Below are positions 1 through 10,805 of a DNA stretch of 37,500 nt, piece by piece. The DNA lies in the NCBI GenBank assembly GCA_905221605.1, contig CAJNDS010002702.1, positions 1 to 37,500 of the forward strand, written 5' to 3'. Under the pieces are notes generated by a model. That model was not told the origin of the DNA. It saw only the letters and a program-made list of their open reading frames with translations, and did not search any database. Within the stretch, counting starts at the first letter, position 1; each line of letters opens with the position of its first letter. The DNA is from Symbiodinium natans (Eukaryota > Sar > Dinophyceae > Suessiales > Symbiodiniaceae). Position numbers and translations under genes: made by a program.

Positions 1-1119
1 TTCATTTATTTCCAAAGGGGGGGGGGTGGGGGCTGGGGAACCCCCCCCCATTTGGAAATAAATGAATTAATTGAATTAATTGAATTAATTGAAATAATTG
101 AATTAATTCAATTAATTCAATTAATTCCACCTCCCCTTTGGAAATAAATGAATTAATTGAATTAATTGAATTAATTCAATTAATTCAATTAATTCAATTA
201 TTTCAATTAATTCAATTAATTCATTTATTTCCAAAGGGGGGGGGTGGGGGGTGTGCAGCTTAAATAGGGTCTATTTGGAAGCTGGGAATCGTATTTACAA
301 GAGGAAAACAGGCCCCAAAACGTATACTTATTCACAAGAGCCATGTTCCAAATAGACCCTATTTTAGGTCCTGTAGGGTTGCACAGACAGAATTTAATTC
401 ATTAAATTCTTTAATTTCCACTTTCCCCCTGGAATTTAATGAATTTAATGAATTAATTCAATTAATTCATTTATTTCCAAAGGGGGGGGTGGAATTAATT
501 GAATTAGTTGAATTAATTGAATTAATTGAATTAATTGAATTAATTGAACCCCCCCCCCTTTGGAAATAAATGAATTAATTGAATTAATTGAATTAATTGA
601 ATTAATTGAATTAATTGAATTAATTGAATTAATTGAATTAATTGAATTAATTGAACCCCCCCCTTTGGAAATAAATGAATTAATTGAATTAATTGAATTA
701 ATTGAATTAATTGGAATTAATTCAATTAATTCAATTAATTCCACCTCCCCTTTGGAAATAAATGAATTAATTGAATTAATTGAATTAGTTGAATTATTTC
801 GATTAATTCAATTAATTCAATGAATTCATTTATTTCCAAATGGGGGGGATTCCCCAGCCCCCACCCCTCCCCCCCCTTTGGAAATAAATGAATTAATTGA
901 ATTAATTGAATTAATTCAATTAATTCAATTAATTCAATTAATTCAATTAATTCAAATAATTCATTTATTTCCAAAGGGGGGGTGGAATTAATTGAATTAA
1001 TTGAATTAATTGAATTAATTGAATTAATTGAATTAATGCAATTAATTCAATTAATTCAATTAATTCAATTAATTAATTTATTTCCAAATGGGGGGGATTC
1101 CCCAGACCCCACCCCCCAG
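1..1119. repeat. AT-rich palindromic satellite with G/C-run boundaries (block 1)
   Basis: The block is built from AATTAATTG and AATTAATTC 9-mers, which are reverse complements of each other. Runs of one switch to the other, so each block folds on itself. Blocks are bounded by CCCCTTTGGAAATAAATG on the left and its reverse complement ending in AAAGGGG on the right, often followed by GGTGGGGGCTGGGGAACCCC. All frames stay open as ELIELI or INSINS repeats on both strands. This is expected of a 9-mer without stops and is not coding evidence. Confidence 0.95.
259..366. mobile_element. Short fold-back (MITE-like) element inside the satellite
   Basis: AAATAGGGTCTATTTGGAA at 262-280 is the inverted complement of TTCCAAATAGACCCTATTT at 346-364. 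About 65 bp of unrelated sequence separates the arms. Bases 259-287 match, perfectly and inverted, bases 8180-8208 near the other end of the satellite domain, so the arm is dispersed. No coding capacity is present. Target-site duplications cannot be judged inside the satellite. The class is inferred from structure only. Confidence 0.6.
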
Positions 1120-1818
1120 CTCGATTTGGCCAAATTTTGCCCGGAGGCTGCCCGGCAAAATTTGGCCAAATCGAGCCGCGCCTTTCTGGAGGCCCGAAAT
1201 TATTTAAACTATCGCGGCTCGATTTGGCCAAATTTTGCCGGGAAGTCTGCGGGCAAAATTTGGCCAAATCGAGCCACGCATTTCTCATCGCATACGAAGG
1301 GCAGCCCGATTTGGCCAAATTTTGCCCGGAAGCTGCCCGGCAAAATTTGGCCAAATCGAGCCGCGATAGTTCAAAAATTTCGGGCCTTCAGAAAGGCGCG
1401 GCTCGATTTGGCCAAATTTTGCCCGGAGGCTGCCCGGCAAAATTTGGCCAAATCGAGCCGCGCATTTCTCATCGCGTTCGACGAGCAGCCCGATTTGGCC
1501 AAATTTTGCCCGCAGACTGCCCGGCAAAATCTGGCCAAATCGAGCCGCGCCTTTCTGGAGGCCCGAAATTATTTAAACTATCGCGGCTCGATTTGGCCAA
1601 ATTTTGCCGGGCAGTCTGCGGGCAAAATTTGGCCAAATCGGGCTGCTCGTCGTACGCGCTGAGAAATGCGCGGCTCGATTTGGCCAAATTTTGCCGGGCA
1701 GCCTCCAGGCAAAATTTGGCCAAATCGAGCCGCGCATTTCTCATGGCATACGAAGAGCAGCCCGATTTGGCCAAATTTTGCCCGCAGGCTGCCCGGCAAA
1801 ATTTGGCCAAATCGAGCC
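1120..1818. repeat. Array of eight 57-bp near-perfect palindromes
   Basis: Each unit has an arm starting CTCGATTTGGCCAAA and ending TTTTGCC, an 11-15 bp centre rich in CTGC/GCAG, then the exact inverted arm. In unit 1 (1120-1176) the arms are 22 bp and perfect. Units begin near 1120, 1218, 1306, 1402, 1490, 1585, 1672 and 1760, a spacing of 84-98 bp. Two spacer types recur: one with GGCCCGAAATTATTTAAAC and one with CATTTCTCATCGC. Long ORFs occur on both strands because the unit is palindromic, so no gene is called. Confidence 0.93.
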
Positions 1819-1829
1819 GCGATAGTTTA

Positions 1830-2755
1830 AATAATTTCGTTCAATTAGTTCATTCATTTCCAAATGGGGGGGATTCCCCAGCCCCCACCCCCCCCCTTTG
1901 GAAATAAATGAATTAATTGAATTAATTGAATTCATTCAATTAATTCAATTAATTCATTTATTTCCAAAGGGGGGGGGTGGAATTAATTGAATTAATTGAA
2001 TTAATTGAATTAATTGAATTAATTGAATTGATTCAATTAATTCAATTAATTCAATTAATTCAATTAATTCAATTAATTCAATTATTTCCAAATGGGGGGA
2101 TTCCCCAGCCCCCACCCCTCCCCCCCCTTTAGAAATAAATGAATTAATTGAATTAATTGAATTAATTGAAATAATTGAATTAATTGAAATAATTGAATTA
2201 ATTCAATTAATTCAATTAATTCCACCTCCCCTTTGGAAATAAATGAATTAATTGAATTAATTGAAATTCAATTAATTCAATTAATTCAATTAATTCAATT
2301 AATTCATTTATTTCCAAAGTGGGGGGGTGGGGGCTGGGGAACCCCCCCCCCATTTGGAAATAAATGAATTAATTGAATTAATTGAAATAATTGAATTAAT
2401 TCAATTAATTCAATTAATTCCACCTCCCCTTTGGAAATAAATGAATTAATTGAATTAATTGAATTAATTCAATTAATTCAATTAATTCAATTAATTCAAT
2501 TAATTCAATTCATTCAATTAATTGATTTATTTCCAAAGGGGGGGGGGTGGGGGCTGGGGAATCCCCCCCATTTGGAAATAAATGAATTACTTGAATTAAT
2601 TGAAATAATTGAATTAATTCAATTAATTCAATTAATTCCACCTCCCCTTTGGAAATAAATCAATTAATTGAATTAATTGAATTAATTCAATTATTTCAAT
2701 TAATTCAATTAATTCATTTATTTCCAAATGGGGGGTGGGGGCTGGGGCATCCTCC
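1830..2755. repeat. AT-rich palindromic satellite (block 2)
   Basis: The same AATTAATTG/AATTAATTC architecture and the same CCCCTTTGGAAATAAATG boundaries as 1-1119 resume after the palindrome array. G-run boundaries recur near 1866, 1970, 2092, 2320, 2540 and 2730. Several sub-blocks are close copies of each other, for example 2338-2440 and 2560-2665. Confidence 0.93.
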
Positions 2756-3208
2756 TCCCCCCAATACTAAACCGGGCCTCCCCCCAATATTAAATCACGA
2801 GCCCGGGGCCTCCCCCCAATACTAAATTACGAGGCCGGGCCTTCCCGCAATACTAAATCACGAGCCCGGGCCTCCCCCCAATACTAAATCACGAGCCCGG
2901 GCCTCCAAATTACGAGGCCGGGCCTCCCCCCAATACTAAATCACGAGCCCGGGCCTCCCCCCAATACTAAATTACGAGCCCGCCCGGGCTAAATCACGAG
3001 CCCGGGCCTCCAAATTACGAGGCCGGGCCTCCCCCCAATACTAAATCACGAGCCCGGGCCTCCCCCCAATACTAAATCACGAGCCCGGGCCTCCCGCAAT
3101 ACTAAATCACGAGCCGGGCCTCCCCCCAATACTAATTTACGAGCCCGGGCCTCCTCCCAATACTAAATCACCAATACTAAATCACGAGCCCTCCTCCCCC
3201 CAATACTA
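2751..3208. repeat. ~30-bp GC-rich tandem array
   Basis: Units read roughly CCCCCAATACTAAATCACG followed by AGCCCGGGCCT. About 15 copies are present, some truncated or with AAATTACGAGGCC variants. The GCCCGGGC core is palindromic. There is no open frame of interest. The array starts abruptly after the AT-rich satellite and ends where the 54-bp array starts. Confidence 0.92.
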
Positions 3209-5500
3209 GGGCACAGTTTTTGCTCCAAAAAGTGACATCGCAAGCCCTGGTCCCTAAGATTTTGAGCTCATTTCTTGCCCCAAAGAGTCAAATCGCAAGC
3301 CCTGGTCCCTAAGATTTTGGGCTCATTTCTTGCCCCAAAGAGTAACATCGCAAGCCCTGGTCCCTATTATTTGGGGCCCAGTTTTTGCTCCAAAGAGTCA
3401 AATCGCAAGCCCTGGTCCCTAAGATTTTGGACTCAGTTTTTTGCTCCAAAGCAAGCCCTGGTCCTTAAGATTTTGGGCTCATTTGTTGCTCCGAAGAGTC
3501 AAATCGCAAGCCCTGGTCCCGAAGATTTCGGGTTCAATTTTTGCTCCACAGAGTCAAACCGCAAGCCCTGGTCCCTAAGATTTGGGGCACAGTTTTTGCT
3601 CCAAAGGGTCAAATCGCAAGCCCTGCTCCCGAAGATTTTGGGCTCATTTCTTGCCCAAAAGAGTGACATCGCAAGCCCTGGTCCCTAAGATCTTGGGCCC
3701 AGTTGCTCCAAAGAGTCAAATCGCAAGCCCTGGTCCCTAAGATTTTGGGCCCAGTTTTTGCTCCAAAGGGTCAAATCGCAAGCCCTGGTCCCTAAGATTT
3801 TGGGTTCAATCTTTGCTCCAAAGAGTAACATCGCTTGGGGCCCAGTTTTTGCTCCGAAGAGTCAAATCGCAAGCCCTGGTCCCTAAGATTTTGGGTTCAA
3901 TTTTTGCTCCAAAGAGTGACATCGCAAGCTCTGGTCCCTAAGATTGGGGGCCCAGTTTTTGCTCCAAAGAGTGACATCGCAAGTCCTGGTCCCTAAGATT
4001 TTGGGTTCAATTTTTGCTGCAAAGAGTGACATCGCAAGCCCTGGTCCCTAAGATTTGGGGCCCAGTTTTTGCTCCAAAGAGTAACATCGCAAGCCCTGGT
4101 CCCTAAGATTTTGGGTTCATTGTTTGCTCCAAAGAGTGACATCGCAAGCCCTGGTCCCTAAGATTTGGGGCCCAGTTTTTGCTCCAAAGAGTGACATCGC
4201 AAGTCCTGGTCCCTAAGATTTTGGGTTCAATTTTTGCTCCAAAGAGTGACATCGCAAGCCCTGGTCCTTAAGATTTTGGGTTCGTTTTTTGCTCCAAAGA
4301 GTGACATCGCAAGCCCTGGTCCCTAAGATTTGGGGCCCAGTTTTTGCTCCAAAGAGTCAAATCGCAAGCCCTGGTCCCTAAGATTTTGGGTTCATTTTTT
4401 GCTCCAAAGAGTGACATCGCAAGCCCTGGTCCCTAAGATCTTGGGCCCAGTTTTTGCTCCAAAGAGTCAAATCGCAAGCCCTGGTCCCTAAGATTTTGGG
4501 TTCAATTTTTGCTCCAAAGAGTCAAATCGCAGGCCCTGGTCCCTAAGATTTTGCATTCATTGTTGCTCCAAAGAGTGACATCGCAAGCCCTGGTCCCTAA
4601 GATCTTGGGCCCAGTTTTTGCTCCGAAGAGTCAAATCGCAAGCCCTGGTCCCTAAGATTTTGGGTTCAATTTTTGCTCCAAAGAGTCAAATCGCAAGCCC
4701 TGGTCCCTAAGATTTGGGGCCCAGTTTTTGCTCCAAAGAGTCAAATCGCAAGCCCTGGTCCCTAAGATTTTGGGTTCATTTTTTGCTCCAAAGAGTGACA
4801 TCGCAAGCCCTTGTCCCTAAGATTTTGGGCCCAGTTTTTGGTTCAAAGAGTCAAATCGCAAGCCCTGGTCCCTAAGATTTTGGGTTCAATTTTGCTCCAA
4901 AGAGTCAAACCGCAAGCCCTGGTCCCTAAGATTTTGGGGCCCAGTTTTTGCTCCAAAGAGTCAAATCGCAAACCCTGCTCCCTAAGATTTTGGGCCCAGT
5001 TTTTGCTCCAAAGAGTCAAATCGCAAGCCCTGGTCCCTAAGACTTTGGGTTCAATTTTGCTCCAAAGAGTGACATCGCAAGCCCTGGTCCCTAAGATTTG
5101 GGGCCCAGTTTTTGCGCCAAAGAGTAAAATCGCAAGCCCTGGTCCCTTAGATTTTTGGGTCGATTTTTGCTCCAAAGAGTCAAATCGCAAGCCCTGGTCC
5201 CTAAGTTTTCGGGGTCGATTTGTGCTCCACAGAGTCAAATCGCAAGCCCTGGTCCCTAAGATTTCGGGGTCGATTTGTGCTCCACGGAGTCAAATTGCAA
5301 GCCCTGGTCCCTAAGATTTTGGGCCCAGTATTTGCTCCAAAAGGTGAAATCGCAAGCCCCGGTCTTTAAGATTTTGGGCTCATTTCTTGCTCCAAAGAGT
5401 AACATCGCAAGCCCTGGTCCCTAAGATTTTGGAATCGATTTTTGCTCCAAAGAGTCAGATCGCAAGCCCTGGTCCTAAAATGTTGGGCTCAATTTTTGCT
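3209..5500. repeat. ~54-bp tandem satellite, about 42 units
   Basis: The unit contains GCTCCAAAGAGTCAAATCGC, then AAGCCCTGGTCCCTAAGAT, then TTTGGG with GTTCAATTTTT or CCCAGTTTTT. Two sub-types differ mainly by GAGTCAAATCG or GAGTGACATCG and by TTTTGGGTTCAA or TTGGGGCCCAG, and they often alternate. This suggests a higher-order dimer. Open frames at 3275-3688 and 4811-5314 are by-products of the unit length. The repeats are too long, too variable and too continuous to be CRISPR. Confidence 0.95.
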
Positions 5501-8110
5501 TTTCCCTTCTCTTCTGCTTCCTTTTAACTGATAAAACACAAGAAAGGAACTCATATGATAAAGCAGTGGAAAGGTAAGCAGAGGGTGACTCCTTGCGCGT
5601 GAGCCTTTCCATAATACTCCATCATATTCATCCTCTCGGCCTATCTCTTCTGTTCCTTTCCTTACTCTTCTCCTTCTCATAGTTCTTCCTTTTTGTTTTT
5701 CTCATTTCGAAAAGAAAGAGGGAAGGGAGAAACAAGGGAGAGAGAATAGATAAAGAAGAGTGCCATCTTCTCTGCGCCTTGTTTTGTCTCTCCCTCTTCT
5801 CTATTCATCTGTCTTCTATTCTCTTCCTTGCTCTTCCCATTAAATATGCAATCCTTGGTATCTCTCCTCTCTCCTTCTCTCTTCCTCCAACAGATGTGCT
5901 TTTGGATCGTTTTCTGCATCTTCAAGCGAGAAAAAAGGACACAGACTGCGATTAAAAGGGACGCCCATGTTGGATTGGCAGCAAGCCCAGCTGATGCTCA
6001 TGATTCTCTCTCTTTCCCTACACATGGGCGATGGAACGGGTGTCCTTTTCAATCGTTTTCTGCATCTTCAAGAGAAACAGGGACACCCCACAAGAAGGAA
6101 AAGCAACATAAGAGATAGGGAGGGAAATTGACCCTTTCCTCTCTTCTTATCTGCTATTTTTCTTATTCGCTTCAAAAAGCAACATAAGGGAAAGGGGATT
6201 TCCTGAAGAGGAGAGAGGGAACCTATCTGTGAAAAGCAAGAATGGTTTTTTCTAGTTCGAAAGGGAATAGGGAGAGACAAGGGAGAGATGATATGTACAG
6301 CTTTGCGCCTTATTTTGTGATTCCGTCTCCTTGCTTCCTGTCTCTTCTATTCCTTGCAGCACGCTTCGGGAAACATAGCATCCTTGTTATCTTTCCTCTC
6401 TCACTTCCCTTTCCCTTCTCTTCTTCCGCTTCCTTTTAACTGATAAAACACAAGAAAGGAACTCATATGATAAAGCAGTGAAAAGGTAAGCAGAGGGTGA
6501 CTCCTTGCGCGTGAGCCTTTCCATAATACTCCATCATATTCATCCTCTCGGCCTATCTCTTCTGTTCCTTTCCTTACTCTTCTCCTTCTCATAGTTCTTC
6601 CTTTTTGTTTTTCTCATTTCGAAAAGAAAGAGGGAAGGGAGAAACAAGGGAGAGAGAATAGATAAAGAAGAGCGCCATCTTCTCTATTCATCTGTCTTCT
6701 ATTCTCTTCCTTGCTCTTCCCATTAAATATGCAATCCTTGGTATCTCTCCTCTCTCCTTCTCTCTTCCTCCAACAGATGTGCTTTTGGATCGTTTTCTGC
6801 ATCTTCAAGCGAGAAAAAAGGACACAGAATGCGATTAAAAGGGACGCCCATGTTGGATTGGCAGCAAGCCCAGCTGATGCTCATGATTCTCTCTCTTTCC
6901 CTACATATGGGCGATGGAACGGGTGTCCTTTTCAATCGTTTTCTGCATCTTCAAGAGAAAAAGGGACACCCCACAAGAAGGAAAAGTAACATAAGAGATA
7001 GGGAGGGAAATTGAAGAACTCCTCATTGTACTTGGTCATTCCCTTTCCTCTCTTCTTATCTGCCCATTTTCTGTGCGCCTTGTTTTGTCTCCCCCTCTTC
7101 TCCCATCATCTCTCTTCTGGTCTTTTCTTTGCTCTTCCCATTAAAAATGCAACCCTTTTTATGTCTCCTCTCTCCTTCTCTCTCCCTCCTCTTCTCCTGT
7201 TCCCTTCTAAACGACAAAAACGCAAGAAAGGAAGAATAAGAGGGGAATGGAGGCCCTGTTCCTTTTCCTCTTTCAATGGATGGGGGAAGTGGGCGGAGTT
7301 GGCCCCTTGCCCGTACACCCTCCCCATGCTTCAGCAAACCCCTCCTCTCGCCCTATCGCCTCTGTTTTTTTCCTTGTGCCCAAACGGAAAACGAAAACGG
7401 GTTCCTTTATATGTTCATTGTCCTTCCTTTTGTTTTTTTATTTCACAGGGAAAAGAACCAGAGAAGAGGAAGATAAGAACGAGAGGTGAGATGAAAACGG
7501 CACCATCTTCTCTTTGCCTTATTTTTGCACCTCCCTCTCCTGTCTTAATTTCTCTTCCACTCTTTTTTTCCATTGCTCTTCCCATAATATTGCATTCCTT
7601 TTGATAACTCACAGGAAATTAAAATGGCCTCCTTGTTGTCTCTCCTCTCTCACTTCCCTTTCCCTTCTCTCCTTCTGTTTCCTTTTAATTTTAACTGATA
7701 AAACACAAGAAAGGAGCTTGTAAAATCAAGCAGTGGAAGGGTAAGCAGAAGGTGACTCCTTGTGCGTGGACCTTTGCCGTACTTCACCATACCCCTCTTT
7801 TCGGCCTATCTCTTCGGCTCTTTTCCTAACCCTTCTTCTTTTCATCTTTCTTTTTGTTTTTCTCATTTCGAAAAGACAGAGGGAACGGAGAGATAAGGGA
7901 GAGAGGATAGATAAAGAAGAGTACCATCTTCTTTGCGCCTTGTTTTATCTCTCTTCTATTCTTGTCCTGGCTCTTCCCATGAAAATCGTGTTCCTCTTAT
8001 CTTTCCCTCCTTCTCTCCCTTCTCTTCTCCTCACGAGAGCCTTCGACTTTAGGATTGAGGAGAAAAAGAGAAGAGAAAAGAGGAACTACCTGGTTCTTGT
8101 TCCTGAGGTC
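5501..8110. repeat. Tandem ~0.9 kb polypyrimidine/polypurine unit, 2 close and 1 diverged copy
   Basis: 5501-6119 and 6412-7007 are nearly identical (both contain CTTTTAACTGATAAAACACA and GTAAGCAGAGGGTGACTCC), an offset of about 911 bp. A more diverged copy starts near 7656. The sequence between (about 7010-7655) resembles the second half of the unit. The strand is strongly C/T-rich with short purine patches (AAAGAGGGAAGGGAGAAAC). Short ORFs appear at the same place in both copies, but compositional bias explains them. Confidence 0.88.
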
Positions 8111-8179
8111 TCCATAGTACGGCTGACGTGACAGCAGCGTACCCTCGTGGAAACGTGTATGGCTATAAGAAAACCCGAG

Positions 8180-8272
8180 TCCCAGCTTCCAAATAGACCC
8201 TATTTAAGCCACCCAGGGGGGGTACTAGCATCCCTATTAAAAGGACTGTTAGCATAAGGGGAACATCCCAAG
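8180..8272. mobile_element. Two juxtaposed fold-back element arms
   Basis: 8180-8208 is a perfect inverted match to 259-287. Immediately after it, 8216-8272 (G-run, then GTACTAGCATCCCTATTA, ending GGAACATCCCAAG) matches the right arm of the fold-back element at 9727-9840. The two families are therefore nested or abutting. They lie just past the last recognisable exon of the minus-strand surface-protein gene, probably in an intron. Confidence 0.5.
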
Positions 8273-8300
8273 TAGCATTCCTGACAACCGCCTCCAAGGA

Positions 8301-9140
8301 AACGAAAAAAGAGGGAACGCCTAAGTCGGTGCGAACCCCTTCGTCCCGTGCCCCCCGGCCTAGGGGAAGCGATCCGCAGCGGACTCTGCGCCCGTTGGCC
8401 TCCAAGTTGAAGTTCACCAACTCCGAGGCTGCTTCAGCTGGGGACGGCTCGAGCACCGAAAATCCTTGGTTCAGGGACTCCCACAACTCAAAAAGACAAG
8501 CAGGAAAGCTCCTGAAATGCGAAAAAACATGCGAAGAAAAACGTGATGTTGATCGGAAGTGGCCTTCGCTCACCCTTCGCATTCGAACTTCCAGGCCCAG
8601 AGGTTCGGCCTGAATGCCGTAGAAGCGAGCATAGGGCAGCACGAACAAGACGGCAGAGTTGTGCTGGTGAGCACTTGCGATGTACTCCTCCGTTTGACTG
8701 ACTTCTGGCTCCTCCACACATGTTGTGTAGCGTGGCAAACCCTGTGCAGTCACGCTGATGTGATTCCGCAGATTCTCTCTTGGTTGCCATAGCGAAGTGT
8801 CCGGGCACTGCAGGTACGCGCGGGCACTTAGGGATGAACGAAGCTCTATCCTGAGCAAGAGGTCGAAGCTTGCAGGCACATCCACCCCGACGGAAAGCAC
8901 TAAGGAAATAATGGAGGCGTCCTCCCTTCGCAGGCTCGCGTTCGTCATGGGATCGCAAACCTCAAAGCCTTCAATGCCAGCAGGTCCGGAAGCGTCTACA
9001 GCAAAATCTTGGTTCTCACCTTCAAAGATGGTGACGACCCAGCTGTTCGCTGTGAGCGGCCCAGTAGGATTCGTTAGCCCGAACGCGAACTCATAGGGCG
9101 GTGTAAGCTCTGAACGCCCAAAAAGCGATCTCCAGTAGAC
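8301..9140 (-). CDS. Exons 3 and 4 of giant secreted beta-sandwich protein (gene continues past 8301)
   Basis: The minus frame is open from 9494 to 8163, but coding character starts at 9140, right after CATTTTGCAG|G, a good acceptor in phase 0. It joins exactly to the phase-0 donor of the large exon (10806). The peptide starts VYWRSLFGRSELTPPYEFAF and continues the same style (NPTGPLTANSWVV). A second intron of 69 bp is likely at 8580-8512. A GC donor (AT|GCGAAG) and TTTCAG|G acceptor keep the frame. Because 69 is divisible by 3 and has no stop, retention is also possible. Exon 4 seems to end near 8301 (GAGGCG|GTTGTC), where dispersed-element sequence begins. The C-terminus is not identified. 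Confidence 0.55.
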
Positions 9141-9726
9141 CTGCAAAATGGGCGGTGAGTCGAAGCTTCGGCATCGGGCCGTCGTGGGCAGCGCCCCACG
9201 TGGACGAAAGTCACCTTGACTTGCTGCTAGATTGAAGGTTCTGCTGTCACATTTCTCAACATTGAAAACTGCGATTGAAGACTGAAAACTATCAAACAAA
9301 AGTTTGCGAGAACAATGTTTGCGAGAATGGTCAGTTTGAGTCTGAGATTGAAGACATAGCCGCACCGTTTGGTCATGGGGAGGTGTGCAAAAAGCAACAT
9401 ATGCTATGCAATATGTTGTTTGGCCATGGCATGGCCGTGTGTGCTGTAAACTACCTGATGGTAGTACAATGTGTTTATGTATACAAAGCAGCATATGTGG
9501 GCGCAGGTGTGTTTAAGGTTTCTTGTCGCCATTCAGCTCTCCATCGCAACGCCGGGATGAGTCTTCCATAGCACCACTGAGCAAAACCTGAAACCCCATG
9601 CAAGCAATACTTGAACTCATGTCCTGTCGTGCACACTTTCCTATCTCAGAGCCGCTCACCGGGTAATGAAGAACAGAAACCGACCTCGGAGGCCGCCACA
9701 AGCCAGCATCGGATTCGATCTATTTG

Positions 9727-9840
9727 CTGGGATGTTCCTCCTCATACTTGCAGTCCTTCATAGGGATTATAGTGGGGGGGGGGGGGGGGGGTACTATAAT
9801 CCCTATTAGGGACTGGTAGTTTAAGGCGGAACATCCCAAG
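9727..9840. mobile_element. Fold-back element with an 18-G centre
   Basis: The left arm (GGGATGTTCC at 9729, ending GGGATTATAGT) is the inverted counterpart of the right arm (ACTATAATCCC ending GGAACATCCCAAG at 9840). The arms are about 47-50 bp with mismatches in the middle. They are separated by an uninterrupted run of G's at about 9774-9791. A solo right arm is at 8216-8272. It lies in intron 2 of the surface-protein gene. No ORF is present. Confidence 0.6.
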
Positions 9841-9912
9841 ATCTCTATGTTGAGTCTCCCAAGGCGATCATAACAATTTTGGGCTTCTTGGTTGTTTGGG
9901 ATATTCGCATTT

Positions 9913-10028
9913 TTAGGGCTTAGGGTTTAGGGTTCAGGGTTTAGGGTTTCGGGTTCAGGGTTTAGGGTTTAGGGTTTAGGGTTTAGGGTTTAGGGTTTAG
10001 GGTTTAGGGTTTAGGGTTTAAACCCTAG
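9913..10028 (+). repeat. Interstitial telomere-type (TTTAGGG)n tract in intron 2
   Basis: About 16 units of TTTAGGG, with a few TTCAGGG variants at the left edge, end in TAGGGTTTAAACCCTA, where a single inverted unit gives a 16-bp palindrome at about 10012-10027. TTTAGGG is the telomere unit reported for dinoflagellates and plants. The tract is inside a gene intron, so it is internal rather than a chromosome end. Confidence 0.92.
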
Positions 10029-10680
10029 AAAAGGCAAATAAACCCGTTTCTCGGCAAATAGTGCTTCTCCTAGACAAGCAGTGCTTTCACCAGGACAAGT
10101 ATTTCTCGCATACTGTTACTACTACTCATATATGAAGCATATACCAATGACATACTCAGCATAAAGCATATACGTGTTGATGAAAGATTCATTGCAGACT
10201 AATGTCGTACGCATTGCATACGAAATCATAATAGTAGAGCACTAAAAGTAGTTCAGGGCTTTCTTTTCCTAATTCAAAAAAAAGAATACTTGAATACAAC
10301 ACATATATGAACTACATATTGACTAAGACACAGAAACAATGTTGATTACAACATAGTCGTCGAATAACCTAGAAAAGCATTGTCTTCTTGGAACTGCATA
10401 ACTGCGACTACAAGATGGTGCTGAATGAAAGGTAGTCCTACTGCCCGAAGAATGCGGGAAAATGGGCTCTGCACATTGATGTCTTCAACAGACATCGGTG
10501 CTGGAGACTTGTGCTACCAAACAATACTTGTTCTTGTCTGTCACTCATCGACTGAGCATACCTAGCATTTTGTGAGGACTACCACTAAACACAAAAAACA
10601 ACGGCTTTCTCCAAGCAACGGTGAGGACCCAGAAAAAGTCCCCCTTTTTGGGGGTACTTCTCACCAACTTCCGCAGTTTT
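10029..10680. other. Intronic sequence without recognised features
   Basis: This is the AT-richer remainder of intron 2 (9141-10805 on the minus strand). It has recurrent ATATATGAA/GCATATAC motifs but no coherent reading frame, repeat array or RNA gene that I can see. A short ACATACATACACATACATG microsatellite lies near 10738-10757, just inside the 5' side of the intron. Confidence 0.5.
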
Positions 10681-10805
10681 GGTCAGAAAACCCTTTGTTT
10701 TTGCTGGGGAACAAGACCGTTTTGGATACGTATGTATGTACATACATACACATACATGTTGTACACATGCCCGTGCACGGTGAGGATGCCCCTAAAGAGG
10801 CCTAC

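Noticed and set aside
445-2658. Many open frames (ELIELI, INSINS, NLAKSSRAF) on both strands
   Set aside because: They are products of 9-mer and palindromic satellites. Frames are open on both strands at once and have no protein-like composition.
3275-5314. Open frames of 130-170 codons in the 54-bp array
   Set aside because: The unit length is near a multiple of 3 and the frame breaks wherever a unit has an indel. It is not conserved as protein.
3209-5500. CRISPR-like periodic repeats
   Set aside because: There is no unique spacer. The whole 54-bp unit repeats. The genome is eukaryotic and no cas genes are present.
5489-8131. Short ORFs repeated in the 0.9 kb units, with Arg/Lys- or Ser/Leu-rich products
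   Set aside because: Strand composition bias explains them. They overlap on opposite strands and lack motifs.
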